Shown in pieces: positions 1 through 5,307 of a stretch of DNA of 8,403 nucleotides. The notes beneath the pieces were generated by a model that saw nothing but the letters and a program-made list of their open reading frames with translations, searched no databases and was not told the origin of the DNA. Every line of letters starts with the position of its first letter. The first letter of the stretch is position 1. The position numbers and the translations under genes were made by a program. This stretch comes from Cardiobacteriales bacterium (GTDB lineage Bacteria; Pseudomonadota; Gammaproteobacteria; Cardiobacteriales; Wohlfahrtiimonadaceae), in assembly GCA_030150565.1 (NCBI GenBank), contig JASLFR010000109.1, positions 1-8,403 on the forward strand, read 5' to 3'.

Positions 1-791
1 TTGGGGTTGAGGGGTTTAAAGCGCTGCTCCATGGGGGCTACCTGATGGATAAACACTTTAAGGAGGCTCCATTTGAGGAGAATCTCCCCGTTCTGATGGG
101 TTTAATTGGCATCTGGAATAGTAATTTTTTAGATATTCAGACCCATGCCATTCTCCCCTATGATGGACGGCTAAAATATTTTGCCCCCTATCTACAGCAG
201 CTGGAGATGGAATCGAATGGTAAATCCACCAATCGCCAAGGGGAGGCAGTAACCACCAATACCTGCCCCATTATTTGGGGAGAGGTAGGACCCAATGCAC
301 AACATGCTTTTTATCAGCTTCTGCACCAAGGGACTCACGCGGTGAGTGCTGATTTTATTGCCCCGATTCAGCGTTACCATGGCAATCAGCAAAACTATAT
401 CGAAAATGAGGCAACGTTGACGGAGCAGCATCAACTCTCATTGGCGAACTGTTTAGCTCAATCTCGGCTATTAGCCTTTGGGGCGCAAGAGGATACCAAA
501 AAGACAGATTTTCTCTTAAAATTTAAACAGTATGAGGGGAATCAACCGAGCAGTACCCTACTGCTTAATGAGCTGAATCCTCAAACCTTAGGAATATTAA
601 TTGCTCTCTATGAGCACAAGGTGTTTGTGCAATCGGTTATCTGGGGCATTAATCCCTTTGATCAATGGGGGGTCGAAAAGGGGAAAGAGATCGCTAAAGA
701 GATTCTACCCATTGTCCAGGGGGATCTAACTCAACTTAAAACGTTAGATGCATCAACTGCGGGATTAATTCAGACAATTATTAAGGAATAG
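1..791 (+). CDS. pgi: Glucose-6-phosphate isomerase, C-terminal part (5' end outside window)
   Basis: Phosphoglucose isomerase interconverts glucose 6-phosphate and fructose 6-phosphate in the cytoplasm, linking glycolysis and gluconeogenesis to sugar-nucleotide synthesis. The reading frame is open from base 3, with codons before the ATG at 45 continuing the protein (GVEGFKALLHGGYL then MDKHF), so that ATG is internal and not the start. About 263 residues remain of a family usually near 550. Counting from the internal Met at 45, the active-site regions are visible: IIWGE with the catalytic Glu80, FYQLLHQGT with the catalytic His94, and the second family signature FDQWGVEKGK with the catalytic Lys214. 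ESNGK at 56-60 and LIALYEHK are also typical. The gene ends with TAG at 789-791, directly abutting galE, which indicates one transcript. The frame is intact with no sign of decay. Identity is secure; only the N-terminal half is unseen. Confidence 0.96.
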   Translation, partial: GVEGFKALLHGGYLMDKHFKEAPFEENLPVLMGLIGIWNSNFLDIQTHAILPYDGRLKYFAPYLQQLEMESNGKSTNRQGEAVTTNTCPIIWGEVGPNAQHAFYQLLHQGTHAVSADFIAPIQRYHGNQQNYIENEATLTEQHQLSLANCLAQSRLLAFGAQEDTKKTDFLLKFKQYEGNQPSSTLLLNELNPQTLGILIALYEHKVFVQSVIWGINPFDQWGVEKGKEIAKEILPIVQGDLTQLKTLDASTAGLIQTIIKE

Positions 792-797
792 ATGATG
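783..797 (+). promoter_or_regulatory. Ribosome binding site that decides the galE start
   Basis: A Shine-Dalgarno-like AAGGA lies at 783-787, inside the last codons of pgi. Two ATG codons follow in tandem, at 792 and 795. The spacing from AGGA is 4 nt to the first and 7 nt to the second, so the second ATG is the better-placed start. The protein would then be 341 rather than 342 residues. The overlap with the end of pgi suggests translational coupling. Confidence 0.6.
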
Positions 798-1820
798 GCT
801 AAGAAGAATATTCTAGTAACAGGGGGCGCTGGCTATATCGGCTCCCATACGGTGGTGGAGCTGCTTGAGGCAGGGTATGAGATTGTCGTGCTCGATAACC
901 TCTCCAACAGTTCGGCAGAATCATTAAAGCGGGTGGAGCAGATTACGGGCCGCTCTGTCACCTTTATTGAGGGAGATATTCGGGATGCTACGCTACTCGA
1001 TGAGCTCTTTAAGAGCCACGCTATTGATGCGGTGATCCACTTTGCTGGCTTAAAAGCCGTGGGTGAGAGCCAAGAGATCCCCCTTGCCTACTTTGATAAT
1101 AATATTAAAGGCTCCATCACCTTAATGCAGGCGATGGAGCGGGCGAATCTCTTTACCCTCGTCTTTAGCTCTTCTGCTACCGTCTATGATGAGGCAAACC
1201 CCTCCCCCTTAAATGAGGAGATGCCAACGGGGATGCCCTCTAACAACTATGGCTATACTAAGCTGATTGTGGAGCAGCTTCTGCAAAAGGCGGCAATTGC
1301 CGATGAGCGCTGGTCCATTGCCCTACTGCGCTACTTTAACCCTGTGGGGGCCCATAAGAGTGGCTTAATTGGGGAGGACCCACAAGGTATCCCCAATAAC
1401 CTGATGCCCTATATTACACAGGTGGCAGTAGGTAAGCGGGAGAAGCTCTCCATCTTTGGGAATGATTACAATACACCCGATGGCACAGGGATTCGTGATT
1501 ATATCCATGTGGTGGATTTAGCCCAAGCCCACCTCTTAGCGCTACAAAATCGCCTTACTAACCAAGGTTGTCGCGCATGGAATATCGGCACAGGAAGCGG
1601 CACCTCTGTTTTAGAGATGAAAGAGGGCTTCGAGGCCGCCAATGGCATCCCCATCCCCTTTCAGTTTGCCCCACGCCGTGCGGGTGATGTTGCTATCTCT
1701 TACGCCGATAACAAGCGCGCCATTCAAGAGCTCGGCTGGCGCCCGAAATATGATCTAAACGATATGTTAAAAGATAGCTGGCATTGGCAGAGTAAGAATC
1801 CCAATGGGTATCGGGAATAG
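792..1820 (+). CDS. galE: UDP-glucose 4-epimerase
   Basis: GalE interconverts UDP-glucose and UDP-galactose using tightly bound NAD, for the Leloir pathway and for polysaccharide precursors. The protein is an extended short-chain dehydrogenase. It has the N-terminal Rossmann motif GGAGYIGSH at residues 11-19, a conserved GDIRD around 61-65, and HFAGLKAVGES at 83-93. The catalytic set is Ser128 (in SSSATVY), Tyr153 and Lys157 (in NYGYTK). The substrate-domain motifs LLRYFNPVGAH and GTGIRDYIHVVDLA follow. At 342 residues (341 from the preferred second ATG) it is full length for the family. It follows pgi with no gap and is followed by a terminator-like hairpin, so it is probably the last gene of its transcript. 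Its 15 arginine codons are all CGN, which fits good expression. A related 4-epimerase acting on the N-acetylated sugars (Gne type) cannot be excluded by sequence alone, but the match to GalE is close. Confidence 0.95.
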   Translation: MMAKKNILVTGGAGYIGSHTVVELLEAGYEIVVLDNLSNSSAESLKRVEQITGRSVTFIEGDIRDATLLDELFKSHAIDAVIHFAGLKAVGESQEIPLAYFDNNIKGSITLMQAMERANLFTLVFSSSATVYDEANPSPLNEEMPTGMPSNNYGYTKLIVEQLLQKAAIADERWSIALLRYFNPVGAHKSGLIGEDPQGIPNNLMPYITQVAVGKREKLSIFGNDYNTPDGTGIRDYIHVVDLAQAHLLALQNRLTNQGCRAWNIGTGSGTSVLEMKEGFEAANGIPIPFQFAPRRAGDVAISYADNKRAIQELGWRPKYDLNDMLKDSWHWQSKNPNGYRE

Positions 1821-1862
1821 TTGTAAAAGATTATAAACTCTTAACAAAATACTACGGATAGT

Positions 1863-1890
1863 AAAAAGCCCTCATTATTGAGGGCTTTTA
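1863..1890. terminator. Bidirectional rho-independent terminator between galE and wzz
   Basis: A perfect 11-bp stem (AAAAGCCCTCA at 1864-1874 with TGAGGGCTTTT at 1879-1889) closes a TTAT tetraloop. The A and T tracts at its two sides give a U run on either strand: TTTT on the plus strand and TTTTT on the minus strand. It lies 43 bases after the galE stop and 40 bases beyond the end of the convergent wzz-family gene, so it can serve both. Confidence 0.88.
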
Positions 1891-1929
1891 TAATCAATCT
1901 TCCAATTTAATCGCTCAATCCATCCCTAT

Positions 1930-2997
1930 TTAGGCCATCGCCTCAGCCTTACGGTTACGAATAACAATCCGCACCAGTGCTGCCCCAACCCCAAACATAC
2001 CCCCTAATAGGAAGCCGATAATTACGATAAGCTTTTTCTTAGGCTTGATAGGGGTTTCCGGCATCTCTGCTGGGGCATCAAAGGTATAGAGTGATAGAGA
2101 GTCCGCATTAATAACAATCGTGTTATAGAAGGCAAGCTCACTCGTCAGCTCCGCCAACTCGGGGATGAACGGATCATCATTCTCTCGGTTCTGTAATACC
2201 TCCAACTGTGCCGTTAGGGCATCAGCACCTCGCATATAGAGTAGGTTCCGATCCACATAGGTCGCCCCCTCTTCGGTGCTCTTCCCTTCAGGCTTTAACG
2301 GTTGTGATAGACCAATAGCATTAGCGATATAGAGCGCCTCCTCTAAACGGGCAATCTCAAACTCACGCTCACTCTTCGCCTGTTTACGAAACGCCTCAAT
2401 CGCATCCACTAATGTACTCTGCTTATTCTGAATCTCCGCTACACGATCTTGTAATAGCTGCTCTTTAGCTAAATTCCCAGCTCCAATAATGTAGAGATTC
2501 GCCCACTCTTGGGCAAGGGTGGCATCTTTATGGGTAACCACAACTTCATAAAGCTCCTTCTGCTTCCCCTCACGGATGCTAACCATCTCGTTTAACTTGC
2601 GGCGAAGCTGCTCAGCACTTAAATCGCGGGTCTCCTCATCTAGTGAAGGGTAGAAGACCTCTTCATAAAACTGATTTCGTAACTGAGTAGAGTGGAGTGT
2701 GCGCAGATAATGATTATAGACATCCTGCACATTTAAAATGGTGATCCCCTCCTCACCTCGCTCCCCTTTTTTAAGCTCCACAATATCCCGCATCTGGGGT
2801 GGCAATACCCCTGCCGCCGCTTGATAGTAGGGCGTAGCCAATAGGGCATAAGCTACCGCTGCTATCGTCACCAAAAAGGTGATAATGATGATTAACCCCT
2901 TCTCTTGCCATAGGTTAGCTACTAGCTCAAAAAGATCAATCTCATCATCCAAAGAATCTCGATAGTTAGCTCTATCTATATCACTCTCTCTTACCAT
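1930..2997 (-). CDS. wzz: Wzz-family polysaccharide chain-length determinant (PCP family)
   Basis: Polysaccharide co-polymerases of the Wzz type sit in the inner membrane and set the modal chain length of O-antigen or related surface polymers made by the Wzy polymerase. The 355-residue protein has the family plan. A short cytoplasmic N-terminus (DEIDLFELVANLWQEK, 18-33) leads into a first membrane segment at about 34-54. A large periplasmic region follows, charged and probably coiled coil in its middle (about 160-225). Then comes a proline-rich stretch with PAEMPETPIKPKKK at 309-322 and a second membrane segment at about 323-346. No Walker or kinase domain follows, so it is not a Wzc-type protein. 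The start is supported by AGAGGAAG at 3001-3008, just upstream. The 142-bp AT-rich gap to yigZ probably holds its promoter, but I cannot pick one reliable site. It is convergent with galE. Which polymer it controls is not shown here. Confidence 0.85.
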   Translation of the reverse strand: MVRESDIDRANYRDSLDDEIDLFELVANLWQEKGLIIIITFLVTIAAVAYALLATPYYQAAAGVLPPQMRDIVELKKGERGEEGITILNVQDVYNHYLRTLHSTQLRNQFYEEVFYPSLDEETRDLSAEQLRRKLNEMVSIREGKQKELYEVVVTHKDATLAQEWANLYIIGAGNLAKEQLLQDRVAEIQNKQSTLVDAIEAFRKQAKSEREFEIARLEEALYIANAIGLSQPLKPEGKSTEEGATYVDRNLLYMRGADALTAQLEVLQNRENDDPFIPELAELTSELAFYNTIVINADSLSLYTFDAPAEMPETPIKPKKKLIVIIGFLLGGMFGVGAALVRIVIRNRKAEAMA

Positions 2998-3139
2998 CTT
3001 CTTCCTCTCAAATATACTTAACTCAATAACGATTAATAATTACTACTTTTAAAATCAGATAAATTTATTTAGAGAGCAATATTATCACTATTTGATCGAT
3101 AACTATATTAGGTCACCATTTTTCTAAAAATAGAGATAA

Positions 3140-3742
3140 TTACTCCTCCTCAATAACCTCAAGCGTCTCCACTTTAAAGAGGCGCTCTTTTAATAGGAGA
3201 TATTGAGATCGGGGAACTTCAAGAGTCATAACACATACGTCCGTATAGAGTTCATCACTCTTTTCTGCTTCAAGATCATTGATCACATGATTAACCTCAT
3301 TAGTAGCGCTGTAATCGAAGGTGAAGCGGATCTTACGACCGATCATTACTTGCTGAATGGTCGCACTCTTTAATGCTTCTTCCGCCCCTTTTTGATATGC
3401 GGAGACCAATCCACCTGTACCGAGTTTAATCCCTCCGAAATAGCGCACTACGAGAACGATAACGTTTGTAAGATTGAAGGAGTGAATCTGTCCCAATATG
3501 GGGCGCCCCGCTGTGCCTGATGGCTCTCCATCATCATTAGCACGCTCCTGATCATAATTCTCCCCCAACCGATACGCCCAGCAGACATGACGCGAATCGT
3601 TATACTCTTTACGATATTGAGCCACAAGCTCCAACGCCCCCTCTTCTGTCGAGACTGGGTGCGCAAAGCTGATAAAACGGCTTCTCTGCTCAACAAACTC
3701 CGCTTTTGTAGGGGCAGCAATTGTACGGTAACTATCTTCCAT
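3140..3742 (-). CDS. yigZ: YigZ/IMPACT-family protein (UPF0029)
   Basis: This is a 200-residue member of the conserved YigZ/IMPACT family. Eukaryotic IMPACT proteins act on the Gcn2 stress pathway; the bacterial role is poorly defined. The N-terminal UPF0029 domain (about 15-125) carries the hallmark acidic and glycine-rich segment DDGEPSGTAGRPIL at 70-83. It also has the family signature running from NVIVLVVRYFGG (93-104) into KLGTGGL (106-112). A smaller C-terminal domain (about 138-200, DUF1949-like) follows. The length is close to E. coli YigZ. The ATG is preceded by GAGGAG at 3748-3753 with 5-nt spacing, a strong ribosome site. It has its own candidate promoter about 30 bp upstream, overlapping the terminator of the preceding aminotransferase gene. 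No clear terminator follows it, so it could be partly cotranscribed with the wzz-family gene 142 bp downstream. The family assignment is firm; cellular function is not inferred. Confidence 0.92.
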   Translation of the reverse strand: MEDSYRTIAAPTKAEFVEQRSRFISFAHPVSTEEGALELVAQYRKEYNDSRHVCWAYRLGENYDQERANDDGEPSGTAGRPILGQIHSFNLTNVIVLVVRYFGGIKLGTGGLVSAYQKGAEEALKSATIQQVMIGRKIRFTFDYSATNEVNHVINDLEAEKSDELYTDVCVMTLEVPRSQYLLLKERLFKVETLEVIEEE

Positions 3743-3747
3743 TTAAT

Positions 3748-3753
3748 CTCCTC
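3748..3753 (-). promoter_or_regulatory. Ribosome binding site of the yigZ-like gene
   Basis: GAGGAG on the minus strand, 5 nt from the ATG at 3742, is close to the consensus and fixes the start of the yigZ-like gene. Confidence 0.8.
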
Positions 3754-3774
3754 GATCTTTAACTTCATACTCCA

Positions 3775-3803
3775 ATTATGCGCAAAAAAATAGACCATCT
3801 CAA
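3775..3803 (-). promoter_or_regulatory. Candidate sigma70 promoter for the yigZ-like gene
   Basis: On the minus strand, TTGAGA (3803 to 3798) and CATAAT (3780 to 3775) are separated by exactly 17 bp, each matching the sigma70 consensus at five of six bases. Transcription would start near 3768, leaving an untranslated leader of about 25 nt that includes the GAGGAG ribosome site. The -35 box lies in the loop and distal arm of the aminotransferase terminator hairpin, and the spacer contains its U tract. Confidence 0.65.
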
Positions 3804-3814
3804 AAGATGGCCTA
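3784..3814 (-). terminator. Rho-independent terminator after the aminotransferase gene
   Basis: Read on the minus strand, TAG-G-CCATCT pairs with AGATGG-T-CTA around a TTTG loop: a 6-bp core, one mismatch, then 3 more pairs. Seven T residues follow at once (3790 to 3784). It lies 21 bases past the aminotransferase stop codon and before the yigZ-like gene, so it separates the two transcription units. Confidence 0.85.
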
Positions 3815-3835
3815 CAGACGATAATTAATGCTCAA

Positions 3836-5041
3836 TTATGCCGCAAGATAAGCATCGATCGCACGCGCTAAACGGCGACCCGCTTCATCCGCCTGCTCCT
3901 CAGTAATCGTAGCAAAAGAGAGACGAAGGGTGCTCAAATTAGCGTTATCTGAATAGAAGGCGACACCAGGCACAAAAGCTACCCCCTCCTTAACTGCAAA
4001 ATCGAGTAGTTTTTCAGCATCAATCCCCCCTTGAAGCTCACCCCAGAGGAACATTCCCCCTTCAGGTTGATTGATAGTTAAATGCGCTCCCACATGCTTC
4101 TGTAGAGACTCCATCAGTAACTCACAACGCTTTTTATACGTTTCGCAGATTATAGGAATACGGCGCTCTAATCGGCCACTCTTCAGATACTCTTCCACAA
4201 TCTTCTGCCCTAAAACGGGGCTATGTAGATCGAGTGATTGCTTCGCTACAACTAAGCGATCCCGCACAATAGATGCAGCAACAATAAAACCAAGACGTAA
4301 ACCAGGTACTAAAATCTTCGAAAAAGAGGAGATATAGATCACGCGCCCTTTCCCCCCCTCCATCTCTAAAGAGAGTTCATAGATAGTCGGCTCACGACGC
4401 TCTGTAAAGCGAATCTCACCGTAAGGATCATCCTCAAAAATCACAAAGTTATGTTTAATAGCGAGCTCAACAAGTCGTCTACGACGCGCCTGATGGATTG
4501 TGGATCCTGTAGGATTAGCAAAGGTTGGAACAATGTAGAGAAGTTTGATGCTGTTATGCTCGAGATACGCTTCAAGCGCATCGACATCAATCCCCTCAGC
4601 GCCTCCATCGATATCGACAATCTCCGCTTCACACATATTGAAGACTTCAAGTGCCGCAAGATAAGTTGGGCGCTCAACCGCAATCTTATCCCCACGATTG
4701 ATAAAAGTCTGGGCTAAAAGATCGATCCCTTGCTGTGAACCGCTTGTTACAATCACTTCACTCTCGTGACACTCAACATTGCGCCCCTTCATTAAGGTAA
4801 CAATCTCATCACGAAGCCCATCTTCCCCCTCTGTTACACTATATTGGAAGGCTGAAACCCCTGATTGCAGCGCCGCAGTAACCGCTTCATCGATCCCTTC
4901 AATATCGAACGTATCCGCTGCAGGAACGCCTCCAGCAAGAGAGATCATCCCCTCCATCTGTGCGTAGCGGAGCAGATTTGCAACGACTGAGCTTTGCGGT
5001 CCTTGCATACGTTTTGCAAATAAGTGTTCAATTCCTTCCAT
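3836..5041 (-). CDS. PLP-dependent class I/II aminotransferase (LysN/2-aminoadipate aminotransferase-like)
   Basis: This is a cytoplasmic fold-type I aminotransferase of 401 residues. It transfers an amino group between an amino acid and a 2-oxo acid through pyridoxal 5'-phosphate. The cofactor-binding elements occur in order: the phosphate-binding loop TSGSQQGIDL (99-108), Tyr127 in the ERPTY strand, and Asn176 in PTFANPTG. Next come Asp204 and Tyr207 in EDDPYGE, the Schiff-base Lys242 in SSFSK, and Arg249 in PGLRLGF. Arg373 in LRLSFA near the C-terminus should bind the substrate carboxylate. The closest family I recognise is the group containing LysN, human KAT II-like enzymes and the catalytic half of MocR regulators, which often has broad specificity. 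The N-terminal winged helix of MocR proteins is absent. The substrate cannot be read from the sequence. The start has AAAGGA eight bases upstream (about 5050-5055). It is divergent from recC and ends at a clear terminator, so it is probably monocistronic. Confidence 0.92.
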   Translation of the reverse strand: MEGIEHLFAKRMQGPQSSVVANLLRYAQMEGMISLAGGVPAADTFDIEGIDEAVTAALQSGVSAFQYSVTEGEDGLRDEIVTLMKGRNVECHESEVIVTSGSQQGIDLLAQTFINRGDKIAVERPTYLAALEVFNMCEAEIVDIDGGAEGIDVDALEAYLEHNSIKLLYIVPTFANPTGSTIHQARRRRLVELAIKHNFVIFEDDPYGEIRFTERREPTIYELSLEMEGGKGRVIYISSFSKILVPGLRLGFIVAASIVRDRLVVAKQSLDLHSPVLGQKIVEEYLKSGRLERRIPIICETYKKRCELLMESLQKHVGAHLTINQPEGGMFLWGELQGGIDAEKLLDFAVKEGVAFVPGVAFYSDNANLSTLRLSFATITEEQADEAGRRLARAIDAYLAA

Positions 5042-5096
5042 TCAAATCATCCTTTTCTCATCGATTTTCGTTCATTAAAAATACTCAACTTATCCG

Positions 5097-5105
5097 ATTC
5101 TATCA
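5097..5105 (-). promoter_or_regulatory. Candidate extended -10 promoter for the aminotransferase gene
   Basis: On the minus strand, TGA-TAGAAT (5105 to 5097) is an extended -10 element with a five-of-six match to TATAAT. I see no good -35 box at 17 bp. Transcription would start about 50 bases before the ATG at 5041. Confidence 0.45.
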
Positions 5106-5117
5106 GAGAAAAGCGGC

Positions 5118-5147
5118 GGTTGCTCCTCAAAATAGAGCCCTTTTTTT
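5118..5147 (+). other. Weak hairpin with T7 tract in the divergent aminotransferase-recC intergenic region
   Basis: On the plus strand GG-TT-GCTC (5118-5125) can pair with GAGC-CC (5135-5140), leaving a two-base bulge and a 9-nt loop, followed by seven T residues (5141-5147). It resembles a small intrinsic terminator, but no plus-strand gene ends here. It lies upstream of the recC promoter and upstream of the aminotransferase -10 on the other strand. The rest of the 5042-5307 region holds the two divergent promoters and no convincing gene. Confidence 0.25.
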
Positions 5148-5240
5148 ACCGCTCGATAAATCACCCTAAACAGCATCTATCCTCTTGATTTATTAGCTTT
5201 ACCAGAAGAGAAATTCTCACACACTCTCCCCTATTATCAT

Positions 5241-5269
5241 CTTTCAAGAAAAGATAAGCTTGCTATACT
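5241..5269 (+). promoter_or_regulatory. Candidate extended -10 promoter for recC
   Basis: TGC-TATACT (5261-5269) is an extended -10 with a good hexamer. A weak -35 candidate CTTTCA lies at 5241-5246, 17 bp upstream. Transcription would begin near 5276, giving a leader of about 30 nt before the recC ATG at 5308. A short inverted repeat, ATCTTT (5239-5244) and AAAGAT (5250-5255), overlaps the -35 region. Confidence 0.55.
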
Positions 5270-5307
5270 GATCCCCTAAATCATTCAATCGTTCATAAGG
5301 GTTTTTG

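Noticed and set aside
851..858. GGTGGTGG within galE, matching the GNTGGTGG form recalled for the Chi of Haemophilus influenzae.
   Set aside because: A single match inside a conserved coding stretch (Thr-Val-Val-Glu) is expected by chance. By eye I found no GCTGGTGG on either strand, but 8 kb is too short to judge Chi content.
3117..3134. Palindromic ATTTTT-CT-AAAAAT just after the yigZ-like gene, as a possible terminator.
   Set aside because: The stem is made only of A-T pairs, the loop is too small, and no U tract follows on the minus strand. It would be a very weak terminator.
2998..3139. Several -10-like words (such as GATAAT and TATATT) upstream of the wzz-family gene.
   Set aside because: The region is so AT-rich that such words are expected, and none has a convincing -35 partner at 16-18 bp. 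I also saw no ops/JUMPstart (GGCGGTAG) element.
3448..3798. Open frame of 116 codons on the minus strand overlapping yigZ.
   Set aside because: It overlaps the well-supported yigZ frame, has no ribosome site, has a composition unlike a real protein and runs through the terminator and promoter region.
4960..5169. Plus-strand open frame of 69 codons across the aminotransferase start and the intergenic region.
   Set aside because: It is antisense to the aminotransferase N-terminus, shows no family features and no ribosome site, and reads through the hairpin and T7 tract.
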